From NCBI RefSeq assembly GCF_002167005.1, contig NZ_NHTN01000022.1, positions 1-64,000 of the forward strand: 64,000 nt of DNA, in the 5' to 3' direction. Source of the stretch: Indiicoccus explosivorum (lineage in GTDB: Bacteria; Bacillota; Bacilli; Bacillales_A; Planococcaceae). The notes beneath the pieces are model-generated. The model made no database searches. It was given only the letters and a program-made list of their open reading frames with translations, and was not told the DNA's origin. Within the stretch, counting starts at the first letter, position 1; every line of letters begins with the position of its first letter. Below are positions 36,697-46,384 of this stretch, in pieces. A program made the translations under genes and the position numbers.

Positions 36697-36730
36697 CAGG
36701 GAAAAGGCGACCGGCCTTTTCCCTGTTTTT
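36697..36730 (+). terminator. Terminator after the YflT-like gene
   Basis: CAGGGAAAAGG/CCTTTTCCCTG stem followed by TTTTT. Confidence 0.9.
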
Positions 36731-36768
36731 GTCATGACGAGGAAAAACGGTCAAGGAGAGGTGATGGA

Positions 36769-37497
36769 ATGAAAATCGGTTCTGTCGCGGAAATTGTCCG
36801 CCATCCCGTAAAGTCGTTCCGGGGTGAAACCGTGCAGGCGGTCAGACTGATGGATTACGGACTATTGGGCGACCGGAGCCACGCCTTACTCGAGGAAGAG
36901 CGGCCGGGCAGGTATTTGACGATTACGCAATATCCCGGCATGGCCAGATGGCGTGCGGAATTCGCAGGAGAGGATTCGCTTGACCGGTACCCGGATGTCC
37001 GGGTGGTTTCCCCGGACGGCCGTGTCTTCCGGTGGGGAGATGGACAATTGCTGGCGGAGCTGTCCCGGCTTTCCGGCCGGCGGGTGTCTTTTGTTTCCTA
37101 CACTCCGCAAGAAGTTCCGCTCGGCGCAATTGAGGAAGAACCGGTCCAGCTCGTCTCCCGTGCTTCAGTGGCTGAAATGGAACGGCTTTGGGGAGAGGGC
37201 GCCATCGACTGGCGGCGCTTCCGTCCGAACTTGCTGCTGGATTTGGATGGCAACGAGCCGTTCCGCGAAGAGCAGTGGTATGGCCGTACAATGCGGATCG
37301 GACCGGAAGCGGCCATCCGCCTGGAACGTCCTTGTGAACGGTGCATGATCATCACGGTCGATCCGGACACCGCCGACAAATCACCTTCTTTATTGAAAAC
37401 CGTCGCGAAAAAACGTCAGAACCGCTTCGGGGTCTACGGCACCGTCGTGAAAACTGGGATGATCCGGACAGGCGACGAACTGATGCTGGAAGACTGA
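36769..37497 (+). CDS. MOSC domain protein
   Basis: A 242-residue protein with an N-terminal MOSC beta-barrel domain (IVRHPVKSFRGE) and a C-terminal MOSC domain with RFRPNLLLDLDG and the conserved Cys in RPCERCMIITVDP. MOSC proteins bind or transfer sulfur/molybdenum cofactor, for example in detoxifying N-hydroxylated compounds. ATG follows CAAGGAGAGGTGATGGA. Unlinked to molybdenum cofactor genes here. Confidence 0.86.
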   Translation: MKIGSVAEIVRHPVKSFRGETVQAVRLMDYGLLGDRSHALLEEERPGRYLTITQYPGMARWRAEFAGEDSLDRYPDVRVVSPDGRVFRWGDGQLLAELSRLSGRRVSFVSYTPQEVPLGAIEEEPVQLVSRASVAEMERLWGEGAIDWRRFRPNLLLDLDGNEPFREEQWYGRTMRIGPEAAIRLERPCERCMIITVDPDTADKSPSLLKTVAKKRQNRFGVYGTVVKTGMIRTGDELMLED

Positions 37498-37590
37498 AAC
37501 CGGCTGACGGAACCCGTTTTCAGCAGGCGCCGTCCGGGAAAACAGGAAGAAGACGGATCGGTTGAAAAATCAACGCGAGGAGGGATAGCG

Positions 37591-37782
37591 ATGAAAGACC
37601 GGGATGAACGCCGCATGTGGGAAATCGGGGAAGCGGAACGGGAAGGCCATGACAGACAGGAAGAAAGAAACCGGAAAGCGGAACGGAAAGGAAAAGAAGA
37701 CAAGGGCGAAGTGGAAAACATCGGCCAGCCGGATATCGATAACGGAACGAGCGATTGGACGGCGACGGAGAAGGACAGCTGA
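37591..37782 (+). CDS. Small highly charged hypothetical protein
   Basis: A 63-residue hydrophilic protein, about half Glu, Asp, Lys and Arg (MKDRDERRMWEIGEAEREGH at the start). No hydrophobic segment; likely disordered or coiled coil in the first 45 residues. Strong GAGGAGGGATAGCG site upstream. It lies between the MOSC and glycosylase genes with no conflicting frame, so it is probably real. No family recognised. Confidence 0.5.
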   Translation: MKDRDERRMWEIGEAEREGHDRQEERNRKAERKGKEDKGEVENIGQPDIDNGTSDWTATEKDS

Positions 37783-37834
37783 CCGGCAGAACCGGCAGGA
37801 AAAGGCTGAATCGCATGAAGGGGGGACTGCGGGT

Positions 37835-38395
37835 ATGGAACTGACACCTGTACCGGACCACATAAAACCTGATCTGGATGTTTTGTTCGTCGGATTCAAT
37901 CCGAGCATCCGGTCCAGCGAGACGGGGCATCATTACGCCGGCCCCAACAACCGGTTCTGGACGATTATGCATGAAGCCGGCCTGACACCGAAGAAATTAT
38001 CCCCGAAAGAGGATGCGGATCTGCTGTCGTACGGTTATGGCTCCACCAACATCGTCCCTCGGCCGACAAAAGAAGCGGCTGAGATCACGAGAACGGAGTA
38101 TGCCGAGGGAGCGGCGGAACTCCGCCGCAAGATTATCCGCTATTCACCGAAAGTCGTCTGTTTTGTCGGCAAAGGGGTCTACCAGCAATACAGCAGGCGG
38201 CAGAAAGTGGAGTGGGGACGGCAGGAAGACCCTGTCCTGCCGGATGTCACCGAATTCGTCGCGCCTTCTTCGAGCGGGCTGGTCCGCATGAAAAAGGACG
38301 AAATCGTCGGGATATACAAAGAGCTTTCGCGATTTGTCCATCCCGGAAACAGGGAGCCGGCAGAACTGGCGGAACAGACGAAATCCAACGGGTAG
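37835..38395 (+). CDS. mug: G/U mismatch-specific DNA glycosylase (Mug/TDG)
   Basis: A 186-residue uracil-DNA glycosylase superfamily member. The active motif is VGFNPSIRSSETGHHYAGPNNRFW (Asn in GFNPS); NIVPRPTKEA follows, and the helix-insertion loop is around PSSSGLVR. It removes U or T mispaired with G. ATG 37835 follows AAGGGGGGACTGCGGGT; the longer in-frame extension overlaps the small charged gene and is rejected. Confidence 0.9.
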   Translation: MELTPVPDHIKPDLDVLFVGFNPSIRSSETGHHYAGPNNRFWTIMHEAGLTPKKLSPKEDADLLSYGYGSTNIVPRPTKEAAEITRTEYAEGAAELRRKIIRYSPKVVCFVGKGVYQQYSRRQKVEWGRQEDPVLPDVTEFVAPSSSGLVRMKKDEIVGIYKELSRFVHPGNREPAELAEQTKSNG

Positions 38396-38473
38396 CAGCT
38401 TGAAATCGCTGCAGAGCAGGAAGTGGTATAATGAAACCGCCAGCTTGTTTTTAGCTGCCGATCGACCGAAAGG

Positions 38474-39406
38474 GTGAGGACCATCCAAGAAACGAATTTG
38501 GCTCAAAGGAGAACGGAAGAAGAAATGCTGGAGTTGATTTTAAGGACAGCGAAAACGGACGAACGCATCCGCGCCGTCTTCCTGAATGGATCCCGCGCGA
38601 ACCCCGCTGCACCGAAAGATCGGTTCCAGGATTTCGATATCGTCTATGCGGTGACGGAAACAGCGTCTTTTTTAGCTGATCCTGAATGGATTTCTGTATT
38701 CGGAGAGTTGATCATGATGCAGGAACCGGATCGGATGGACCATCTTCGCGGTCAAAAAGTGGATTTCGGCACTTCCTACAGCTACCTGATGCTCTTTTCG
38801 GACGGAAACCGGCTCGATCTCCGGCTGCTCCAGAAAGATAACGCCAGGCGGGCCGCGCTGACGGAATCGCAGACTGTGGTGCTTTTAGATAAGGATGGGA
38901 TCATTCCGCCCCTTCAGCCGGCGACCGACAGGGACTATTGGGTTTCACCGCCTACGCCCGCCGCGTTCAATGCCGCTGCCAACGAATTCTTCTGGTGCTC
39001 GCAAAACGTGGCCAAAGGGCTGTGGCGGGATGAGCTTCCTTATGCAAAAGCCATGATGGACAGCGTCGTTCGAGTGCCGCTGGATGCGATGATGCACTGG
39101 CACATCGGCCATCAGTACGGATATGAAATATCGCCGGGGAAAATGGGGAAATACTATAAACAACTCACCTCCCCCGACGTTTGGCGGATGTATGAACAGA
39201 CATATGCAGGCAGCAGTCACTCAGAAATGTGGGATTCGTTATTCGCGGCAATCACTCTGTTCCGGAAACTCGCGGCAGAGATTGCCCCTCTGGCCGGATC
39301 GGTTTATCCGGACCAGGACGACTGCCGGATGACCCGCTACCTTGAAGCAGTCCGGAGTGATTCAGTATCCCGCAGGCAGTGCCGGGACAGTTCAACCCGT
39401 CCATAG
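38474..39406 (+). CDS. Aminoglycoside 6-adenylyltransferase-like nucleotidyltransferase
   Basis: A 310-residue protein of the ANT(6)/AadK family. The nucleotidyltransferase site reads LNGSRANPAAPKDRFQDFDIVY (GSR...DxD), followed by DFGTSYSYLMLFSDGNRLDLRLL. These enzymes can adenylylate streptomycin, but chromosomal AadK homologues often give little resistance. The usual MRTExEM start aligns with an internal RTEEEM, so the GTG 38474 start adds about 13 residues and the true start is uncertain. Confidence 0.85.
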   Translation: MRTIQETNLAQRRTEEEMLELILRTAKTDERIRAVFLNGSRANPAAPKDRFQDFDIVYAVTETASFLADPEWISVFGELIMMQEPDRMDHLRGQKVDFGTSYSYLMLFSDGNRLDLRLLQKDNARRAALTESQTVVLLDKDGIIPPLQPATDRDYWVSPPTPAAFNAAANEFFWCSQNVAKGLWRDELPYAKAMMDSVVRVPLDAMMHWHIGHQYGYEISPGKMGKYYKQLTSPDVWRMYEQTYAGSSHSEMWDSLFAAITLFRKLAAEIAPLAGSVYPDQDDCRMTRYLEAVRSDSVSRRQCRDSSTRP

Positions 39407-39423
39407 GAGACCAACTGAAATAA

Positions 39424-39457
39424 AGCGCCGGTCCTTCAGAGAAGGCCGGCGCTTTTT
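39424..39457. terminator. Bidirectional terminator between convergent genes
   Basis: AGCGCCGG/CCGGCGCT stem with a TTTTT tract on the plus side, between the nucleotidyltransferase gene and the small membrane gene. Confidence 0.8.
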
Positions 39458-39626
39458 AAATGGTGAAGAGGAACGCCGCGAGCAGGGCGAACAGGACGGC
39501 TGCGAACGCGATCCCCATCTTGTGTTTCCGGCTCGTGACTTTCAGGATGACACTTGCAGCGAGGCCGATGAGCAGGAAAATGACGATGGACAAAACGAAT
39601 GTGATGAGCACGTCATACCAATACAT
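39456..39626 (-). CDS. Small two-helix membrane protein
   Basis: A 56-residue protein starting MYWYDVLITFVLSIVIFLL. Two transmembrane helices are separated by the basic loop KVTSRKHKMG, and it ends AAFLFTI. ATG 39626 has AGAGGTG nine bases upstream. The stop lies against a strong terminator. Too short for most callers but with clear coding features. Function unknown. Confidence 0.7.
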   Translation of the reverse strand: MYWYDVLITFVLSIVIFLLIGLAASVILKVTSRKHKMGIAFAAVLFALLAAFLFTI

Positions 39627-39760
39627 CTGAACACCTCTTTCTGTTTCCGTTCCTTCCTGCTTCCAGTTTACCCCGAATAAGCGGTCCTCAGACGTGCCGC
39701 TTGGTTTTGAAAGGCATTCACCGGGGAAGGGGAAGGTAACAAAGGAAAGGGGATGAAACG

Positions 39761-40303
39761 ATGAATGCCCGTCAAGAACTCGATCGACTCCGGAACCTGG
39801 AACCGGCTCCGCGTGCGCAAGTCTTCCGCCTGTTCGACCGGCTGGAAGGGACGGATCCGGCGTTCATGACCGGCTTATGGAAAGGCGCGGAACTGAAAAC
39901 AGGTCATCCGATGGACGGCCTGCTGGAGGCGTCCGGCTGGTTCGGAAAGCGGATCACCGGTCCGGAAGCCGTGGACCCCCTCGTGTTCCGCAATAAAACC
40001 GGAAAGCTTTTCCGCATCAATCCGGGTCTGTTGCCGCTGTCTGTCCCGTTTGGCATCCTCCCGCGGAGCTTAGTGAGACGGACAGCTCCGGACATCCTCC
40101 CGCTGTTAAAAACGCAGAAAAGCAGGGCGCGGATCCGCATGATGGAACACCGGGGCGCAACGGCGGCCGCGATGCTCTACGACCAGCTGCCGATCGTGGA
40201 CGTGTTCCGGAAAGTGGATGACTGCACAGTGCTCGGCATGATGGACATGAAAGGGCAGCAGCCTTACTTTTTTATTTTGGAGCGGGTCCGCTCCCGGCAG
40301 TGA
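39761..40303 (+). CDS. GXWXG/DUF4334 domain protein
   Basis: A 180-residue soluble protein. The N-terminal GXWXG motif is seen as MTGLWKGAELKTGHPMDG, followed by the DUF4334 C-terminal region with MMEHRGATAAAMLYDQLPI and FRKVDDCTVLGMMD. Function unknown; sometimes proposed to bind small hydrophobic ligands. ATG follows AAAGGAAAGGGGATGAAACG. Confidence 0.82.
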   Translation: MNARQELDRLRNLEPAPRAQVFRLFDRLEGTDPAFMTGLWKGAELKTGHPMDGLLEASGWFGKRITGPEAVDPLVFRNKTGKLFRINPGLLPLSVPFGILPRSLVRRTAPDILPLLKTQKSRARIRMMEHRGATAAAMLYDQLPIVDVFRKVDDCTVLGMMDMKGQQPYFFILERVRSRQ

Positions 40304-40410
40304 ATTCCGGCTCGGGGGAGCTCCAGGAAAAAGAACTTCTGCAGCCGAAATAATCAATGCTATACTGGACTGAAGAGGGAAGGTCAAAGATTTCAGTAAG
40401 GGGATTTTAC

Positions 40411-41721
40411 GTGAACAGACAGGCATTGACAGCGACAACGATGGAAACCGTACAATGGTTCATTTTTTTACTGGCGAGTGCAGTGGCGCTGCCGATCGTC
40501 ATCGGCGCCATTTATCATATGGATTTCGCCGAACTGGCGGGTCTGATGCAGCGGACGTTTTTCATTGTCGGCACCGCCTCTTTGCTGCAGGCGCTTTTCG
40601 GGCACAGGCTGCCGATCATGGAAGGGCCGGCCGGCATCTGGATCAGCATCTTCTCGGTCATGGCCGCGACCGGCCTGCAGGGCGGGACTTCGCTCGATGA
40701 AACCCTCCGGTCCCTGCAGACCCTCATGATGCTGACGGGGCTGTTTTTGTTCCTGTTCGGCGTCTTCAAAATTTCACAGCGGATTTTGCCGATCTTCACG
40801 CCGCTCGTCACCGGCACGTTCTTTTTCTTGCTGACGGTCCAATTGAGCGGCACGTTCCTGGCCGGCATGCTGGGGCTCCAAGGCGAAGCGGAGACCATAC
40901 AGCCTACAGCTGCACTTCTCGCGTTCCTGACGTTTTTCATCGTGCTCGGACTGTCCCTCTTCGCCCGGGGCTGGCTGAGCAGTTATGCGGTGTTCATCGG
41001 CATCATGGCCGGGTGGGCCGGCGATCTGCTGTTCAGGAAAGGCGGGGCCCCTGAGGAAGAAACGGCGCTGTTTTCCGCGCCTGATCTGTTCGCGTTCGGC
41101 GTACCGGCGTTCAGTTTCGGCATGATCCCCACCGCCCTCATCACGGCTGTCATCATCATATCGAACGTCGTGGCTTCCATCGTCGCGGTCGGCCAGACGG
41201 TGGATTCCGGACCGGCGGACAGGCGGATGGAAGTGGACCGGGGAACAGCGGTCTCAGGAATCGGCACCGGCCTGGCAGGGATGTTCTCCTCCATTGCCAA
41301 CGTTCCGCTGTCGACGTCCGCGGGATTTATTGCTCTGACGGGGCAAAAGGCAAGAGCGCCATTCGTGTACGCATCGGCGCTCCTGATTCTCATCACGTTC
41401 TTCCCGCCGGTCGTTTCGCTGATTTCCAGCATTCCAGCCCCAGTGGCCAATGCCGCGCTGATGGCGACATTCGTGCAGCTCGTGGGCCTGGCCATCAATA
41501 ACGTATCCATGTCGCCGCTGGATTCAAGGAAAATGACGATTGTCGGCGTGGCCTACCTGCTCGGCATGGGCACGATGTTCTTGCCGCCGGAAGTGTTTGC
41601 CGATCTGCCGGGCATCATGCAGAACTTGATGAGCAATGGTCTTTTGCTCGGCACGGGACTGGTCATCCTGCTCGAACAGCTTTGGAAAGAAAAAAGAGAT
41701 CCACAGCGGACAGACCCCTGA
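40411..41721 (+). CDS. NCS2-family nucleobase permease
   Basis: A 436-residue transporter with 12-14 helices of the uracil/xanthine permease family. Seen: GHRLPIMEGPAGIWIS (substrate-region strand), NVVASIVAVGQ and FSSIANVPLSTSAGF, the equivalent of the NCS2 substrate motif. The usual Glu/Gln residues differ from classic xanthine permeases, so the substrate is uncertain. GTG 40411 follows TAAGGGGATTTTAC. Confidence 0.82.
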   Translation: MNRQALTATTMETVQWFIFLLASAVALPIVIGAIYHMDFAELAGLMQRTFFIVGTASLLQALFGHRLPIMEGPAGIWISIFSVMAATGLQGGTSLDETLRSLQTLMMLTGLFLFLFGVFKISQRILPIFTPLVTGTFFFLLTVQLSGTFLAGMLGLQGEAETIQPTAALLAFLTFFIVLGLSLFARGWLSSYAVFIGIMAGWAGDLLFRKGGAPEEETALFSAPDLFAFGVPAFSFGMIPTALITAVIIISNVVASIVAVGQTVDSGPADRRMEVDRGTAVSGIGTGLAGMFSSIANVPLSTSAGFIALTGQKARAPFVYASALLILITFFPPVVSLISSIPAPVANAALMATFVQLVGLAINNVSMSPLDSRKMTIVGVAYLLGMGTMFLPPEVFADLPGIMQNLMSNGLLLGTGLVILLEQLWKEKRDPQRTDP

Positions 41722-41786
41722 CACTTTCCCGCATTTGTTCATCACACACTGCCCGGACTTGGCGCCGCGGCAGTTTTTTCATGCAA

Positions 41787-41813
41787 AAAAAGTGCCGGAA
41801 TGGATTCCGGCAC
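41787..41813 (-). terminator. Terminator of the Bce-type operon
   Basis: Minus strand GTGCCGGAAT/ATTCCGGCAC followed by seven T residues. Confidence 0.85.
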
Positions 41814-41838
41814 AGAGATTGCAGAGCACAGGCAGCCG

Positions 41839-43833
41839 TTACCGGACAATGCCATAGTAAACCTTGGACGTCATCCGGTAAATCATGAAGTAAATGACAC
41901 TGAACGCGACGACGACCGTTGCGAATGACAGCAGCCACGTCCGGTCACTGGTGATGCCGAACAGCAGAAGCATTTTCCGGACGATCGGGTAGGCGAACAG
42001 GACATGGATGACGGCAACCGCGATCGGCAGCAGGAACATCCACACGAGCTGCGACCGGGTGGAATCGCGGATCATGTCCCGGTCCAGGCCGACTTTCTGC
42101 ATGATCTGGAATTTCCCGCGGTCATCATACCCTTCCGACACTTGCTTGAAGTACGTGATCAGCACGGTACCGATCGTGAACAAAAGGCCGAGGAATACGC
42201 CGAGGAACAGGAAGCCGCCATTCATGCTGTACCATTCTTCGGTGACGGCGATCCGCGAGCGGTAGTTCGAGGTCGGGTATCCGGCTTTTAGTGACTCCAC
42301 CGCCTCGGCATACGCTTTTTTCTCTTCCTGTGTCCCGTCCGTATTCCAGGCGACGTGCGCGTCGATGCCCGCCATGACTTCGTGTTCGACATCCGCATAG
42401 TAAGCCTCCGAGATGCGCCTGATATGCAACAGATCCGGCACGACGAGCATCGCCGTTTCGGTAATGCCCTGGCTGTCTTCCGTGACGGAAGCCGGGTCTG
42501 CGGGTGACAGGCGGTACGTGGTGCCGCCGAAGGTTAATTCCTCCGCAGAGAACGATTCATCCGAATGATAAAAGAGTGCTTCATCCGGCGCCAGGCTGAC
42601 CGATGCGCCGATCAGCCGGTTGTAGTCCGCCACAGGGATCACTTGAAGAAACAGCGGCAAGTCGCCGGATCCCCTGATGTCCCGGCGCGGTTCGAACTGC
42701 CCGCCACTGATTTCCCCTGCGAAGGACTGGAACCGGTATGCTTCCGATCCGGTCACCTCAAGCCCCATTTCCGCCGCGGTTTCACGGACACGATCCTGGA
42801 AGCTCATGAACGATTCCGTCAGCTCTTCAGGCGTGAGTTCGGCGCCGTAGACCGTCCAATTGTTTTCATAGGGAAGCTGGTTCTCAAGGATTTCTTCTGT
42901 GCCGACGAAAACAGTCATGGTCGTCGATACGGTGATCATGACCATCGTGGACAGGATACAGATGTTTGCAAGACCGACCGCGTTCTGTTTCATCCGGTAC
43001 AGCATGCCGGATACCGAGATGAACGCCGCCGGGCGGTAATAAAACCGGCTGTTCCTTTTCAAAGCCTTCAGGATGAAGATCGAGCCGGAGACGAACAGCA
43101 GGTACGTGCCGATGATGACCGCAAGCACCGCTGTGAAGAAGTACGTCAGCGCGCTGAGCGGGTCGTCCATCGACAGGGAAATGCCGTAACCGGCAGCGAG
43201 GAACGCCAGCGACAGAACGAACAGCACCACCGACCCTTTCGGTTCCCGCTCGCCTTCATTCGACCCTTTCAGCAGCTTGACGGGTTTCGCGAACGTGAAT
43301 TGGCTGATGTTGTACAGGAACGCGAGCAGGAACACGGACACGGACAGGCCGGCTGTCATAAGTGCGGTCACGCCGGTTGTGGAATAATCCAGCTGCACCG
43401 GCAGGTTCATCATGTAATTCAGGAGCAGAAAGAACAGCCGCCCGAACACGAATCCCGTCAGCATCCCGGCCCCGAGACTTACGAGCCCGGTATACAGCAT
43501 TTCAAACAGCAGCACCTTGGCCACGTGCCGTTTCTCCAGCCCGAGGATGCCGTACAGGCCGATCTCTTTCTTCCGCCGCTTGATCAGGAAGCTGTTCGTG
43601 TACAGGATGAAGATGAACGCGAATATCGCAATGACGACCGTGCCGAACTCGAACATCATCGTCAGGGATGCGGCCCGCGTCCGGACGAACTCGTTCGTCA
43701 GCAAGGACGCCATAAGATGGAACATCGCGATGACCGCGACAGACGCCAGCACATACGGGATATACAGCTGCCGGTTCGCCTGGATGTTGCGGAGGGCGAG
43801 GCTGGAGAAGAACCGGCTATTCACGCCGCCCAC
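41839..43833 (-). CDS. BceB-type ABC permease
   Basis: A 664-residue permease with ten transmembrane helices. There is a large extracellular domain (about 310-520) between helices 7 and 8, typical of BceB. FtsX-like regions are at both ends (FLIKRRKKEIGLYGILGL). With BceA it removes peptide antibiotics such as bacitracin from their lipid targets and signals to the BceS kinase. It overlaps the ATPase gene by 17 bases. Confidence 0.9.
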   Translation of the reverse strand: MGGVNSRFFSSLALRNIQANRQLYIPYVLASVAVIAMFHLMASLLTNEFVRTRAASLTMMFEFGTVVIAIFAFIFILYTNSFLIKRRKKEIGLYGILGLEKRHVAKVLLFEMLYTGLVSLGAGMLTGFVFGRLFFLLLNYMMNLPVQLDYSTTGVTALMTAGLSVSVFLLAFLYNISQFTFAKPVKLLKGSNEGEREPKGSVVLFVLSLAFLAAGYGISLSMDDPLSALTYFFTAVLAVIIGTYLLFVSGSIFILKALKRNSRFYYRPAAFISVSGMLYRMKQNAVGLANICILSTMVMITVSTTMTVFVGTEEILENQLPYENNWTVYGAELTPEELTESFMSFQDRVRETAAEMGLEVTGSEAYRFQSFAGEISGGQFEPRRDIRGSGDLPLFLQVIPVADYNRLIGASVSLAPDEALFYHSDESFSAEELTFGGTTYRLSPADPASVTEDSQGITETAMLVVPDLLHIRRISEAYYADVEHEVMAGIDAHVAWNTDGTQEEKKAYAEAVESLKAGYPTSNYRSRIAVTEEWYSMNGGFLFLGVFLGLLFTIGTVLITYFKQVSEGYDDRGKFQIMQKVGLDRDMIRDSTRSQLVWMFLLPIAVAVIHVLFAYPIVRKMLLLFGITSDRTWLLSFATVVVAFSVIYFMIYRMTSKVYYGIVR

Positions 43834-44584
43834 CTCCGCCGGACAGCACCGTCAGCGACTGTGAAATGCGGTCCGTGAAGTCATCCGGCGATTCAGCGCC
43901 CCGGTAAATCTCGTGATACACGGCGCCGTCCCGGATGAACAGCACCCGGTCCGCAAAACTCGCCGCCCGCACGCTGTGCGTCACCATGAGGATCGTCTGG
44001 CCTTGGCTATTGATGTCTTTCAGCGTCTCCATCAAATTTCGGGACGATTTCGAGTCGAGCGCGCCGGTCGGCTCGTCCGCCAGAATCAGTTTTGGCTCCG
44101 TGATGAGCGCCCGGGCCACCGCCGTCCGCTGTTTCTGTCCGCCGGAGACTTCGTAAGGGTACTTGTCCAGCAGATCCGCAATCCCGAGGTTTTCCGCGAT
44201 CGGCAGCAGCCGTTTCTCCAATTCGTCCACCGGCGTCCGCGACAGCACGAGCGGCAGCAGGATGTTGTCCCTGATCGAAAAATTATCGAGCAGGTTGAAG
44301 TCCTGGAACACGAATCCGAGCGTTGAGCGCCGGAACGCCGACATTTCCTTATCCCGGATGGAAGACAGCGGTTTCCCGCCGAGGTACACTTCACCTGATG
44401 TCGCGTCATCGAGTGTCGAGATGATGTTCAGAAGCGTCGTCTTGCCCGACCCCGACTCCCCCATGATGGCGACGAACTGACCGCCTTCCACGGAAAAATC
44501 GATGTTGGCAAGCGCCGTCGTTTTCTGACTGGAAAACCGGGCGGTATATACTTTCTCCAACTTCCTGATTTCCAATAAAGCCAT
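43817..44584 (-). CDS. BceA-type ABC ATPase
   Basis: A 255-residue ABC ATPase with Walker A GESGSGKTT, signature VSGGQKQR, Walker B LILADEPTGALD and H-loop VTHSVRAA. Of the MacB/BceA group. Ribosome site AAGGAGGGATTCTCA. Partner of the overlapping permease. Confidence 0.92.
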   Translation of the reverse strand: MALLEIRKLEKVYTARFSSQKTTALANIDFSVEGGQFVAIMGESGSGKTTLLNIISTLDDATSGEVYLGGKPLSSIRDKEMSAFRRSTLGFVFQDFNLLDNFSIRDNILLPLVLSRTPVDELEKRLLPIAENLGIADLLDKYPYEVSGGQKQRTAVARALITEPKLILADEPTGALDSKSSRNLMETLKDINSQGQTILMVTHSVRAASFADRVLFIRDGAVYHEIYRGAESPDDFTDRISQSLTVLSGGGGRRE

Positions 44585-44685
44585 TGAGAATCCCTCCTTA
44601 CGCCCATCTTAAGGCAGCCTGTCCGCCGGTGCCTGTACGCATCCTTACAATGAGGCGCGGTATCTTACGGAATCGTAAGGAACCC

Positions 44686-45702
44686 TCAATCGAAACGGGA
44701 AACTTCTTCCCGGCCGAGCCGGATCCGCACTTTCGTCCCTTTCCCGACCGCCGATTCGATGGACAGGTCATGCCCGAGCCGCCGGCAGATCCGCCTGCTA
44801 AGATACAGGCCGAGCCCGGAAGACTTCTCGTTCAGCCGACCGTTCAGGCCGGAATAGCCTTTATTGAACACTTTCGGCAAGTCTTCCGGCCGGATGCCGA
44901 TGCCGGAGTCTTCGATGACGAGCGTTTCCTCGGGCTCCATGTAAATTTTCACTGTGCCCGCATCCGTATACTTCAGGCTGTTCGACAGCAACTGCTCGAT
45001 CAGGACGCCGAGCCAGCGCCCGTCCGACAGGACCTTCACCCCGAGCGGTTCATAGTCGAGCCGGATGCCGTTATAGATGAATAAAATCGAATACTTCCTG
45101 ACGGCTTTCTTAATGACCTCATCGAGTGCCACTTCCGCAAGATCCAGGTCGCCGCCGTCCGCTTCAAGCTTCAAGTAATTGAGTGCCATCCCGGTGTAGT
45201 CCTCCAGACGGAGCAGTTCTTTCGCAATCTGTTTCGATTCGTGCTCATGGTCCGTCAGGCGCTGGCGCAGCAGGCTGATCGCCGCAATCGGCGTCTTGAT
45301 CTGATGGAGCCAGAGCGTGAAGTAATCGAGCTGATCCGCTTCCTTTTCCATGTAGCGTTTCTCAAGCTCACGCCGTTCCGTCAAGAGGTCCGCGATTTTG
45401 TCCACATACAAGCGGTCGGCGGGATTCGCTGTCACCGGAAGATCGTCCAGCCGCGGCAGATCCGCCTGCTGCAGCTGGGTGATTGTGCGGTAGCGCCGGA
45501 CGTAACGGACATACTGGAAAGCGAGATACATCAGGAAAAGGAACGCGGAAAGCTCCAGGCTGTACAGCAGCAGGCTGATGGGGAGGCGCCCCAGCACATA
45601 TACGAGGACGAACAGGAAACTGGTCCCTGCATAGACGATGAGCTGCGGCCGCATGGCAGGGAGAAAATGCTTCATCACGTCCGCGTGCCGGATGTTATTC
45701 AT
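44686..45702 (-). CDS. BceS-type intramembrane-sensing histidine kinase
   Basis: A 338-residue kinase with two close N-terminal transmembrane helices and almost no extracellular loop, the hallmark of BceS kinases that sense through BceAB. The phospho-His is in WLHQIKTPIAAI; the ATPase domain has LSNSLKY, IEDSGIGI and KSSGLGLYL. Start ATG 45702 overlaps the response-regulator stop. About 100 bases separate it from bceA, where a regulated promoter is expected. Confidence 0.9.
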   Translation of the reverse strand: MNNIRHADVMKHFLPAMRPQLIVYAGTSFLFVLVYVLGRLPISLLLYSLELSAFLFLMYLAFQYVRYVRRYRTITQLQQADLPRLDDLPVTANPADRLYVDKIADLLTERRELEKRYMEKEADQLDYFTLWLHQIKTPIAAISLLRQRLTDHEHESKQIAKELLRLEDYTGMALNYLKLEADGGDLDLAEVALDEVIKKAVRKYSILFIYNGIRLDYEPLGVKVLSDGRWLGVLIEQLLSNSLKYTDAGTVKIYMEPEETLVIEDSGIGIRPEDLPKVFNKGYSGLNGRLNEKSSGLGLYLSRRICRRLGHDLSIESAVGKGTKVRIRLGREEVSRFD

Positions 45703-46384
45703 CCGGACATTCCCGGCCGACCGCATAGCCGACGCCTTTCTTCGTCACGATGAATAGGGCCAGCCCGATCCCCGCGAGCTTTTTGCGGAGACGGGCGACG
45801 TTGACCGCCAGCGTATTGTCGTCGATGAACGACTCGTCCTCCCACAGCTTGACCATCAGGGCGTCCCGCGACACGAAGTTCCCTTTATGCTGGAACAGCT
45901 GCTCCAGGATGCGGAGTTCCGTCCGGGTGAGATCCGCCGCCTGCTCTTTGTGATATATTTTGGACTCCCCGGGCTTCAGAATCGCTTCCCCGGAATGAAG
46001 GAAGTGATCCGCTCCCTGGAAATCATACGTCCGCCTGAGCAGCGCCTGCGTCTTTGCGACCGCGACAGAAAGATCGAACGGCTTCGTGATGAAATCATCG
46101 CCGCCCATCTGGATCGCCATGACGATGTCCATATTCTCATGGCGTGAAGAAATGAAAATGATCGGCACTTTAGAAACCTTGCGGATCTCCTGGCACCAGT
46201 AATAGCCGTTGAACGCCGGCAGCTGGATATCCAGCAGCACAAGCTGCGGATCGAGCTCGCGGAACTGTCCGATGACATCCGTGAAATCGGTTACGACTGC
46301 CGCTTCGTAATTCCATTTCTCCAGCTCTTCCTTAAGAATGCCGGCGATCGTAAAATCGTCTTCCACAATCATGATTTTGAACAT
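45695..46384 (-). CDS. BceR-type response regulator
   Basis: A 229-residue OmpR-family regulator. Receiver domain with phospho-acceptor Asp in LVLLDIQLPAFNG (about 52), Lys in TKPF; C-terminal winged helix with LTRTELRILEQLFQHKG and DDNTLAVNVARLRKKL. It is expected to activate the BceAB genes. First gene of the four-gene module. Confidence 0.93.
   Translation of the reverse strand: MFKIMIVEDDFTIAGILKEELEKWNYEAAVVTDFTDVIGQFRELDPQLVLLDIQLPAFNGYYWCQEIRKVSKVPIIFISSRHENMDIVMAIQMGGDDFITKPFDLSVAVAKTQALLRRTYDFQGADHFLHSGEAILKPGESKIYHKEQAADLTRTELRILEQLFQHKGNFVSRDALMVKLWEDESFIDDNTLAVNVARLRKKLAGIGLALFIVTKKGVGYAVGRECPDE

Noticed and set aside
42565-43878. Long open frame antisense to the BceB-type permease
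   Set aside because: The translation is His/Arg/Gln-rich without domains and mirrors the coding frame of the permease, whose motifs and overlap with BceA are convincing.
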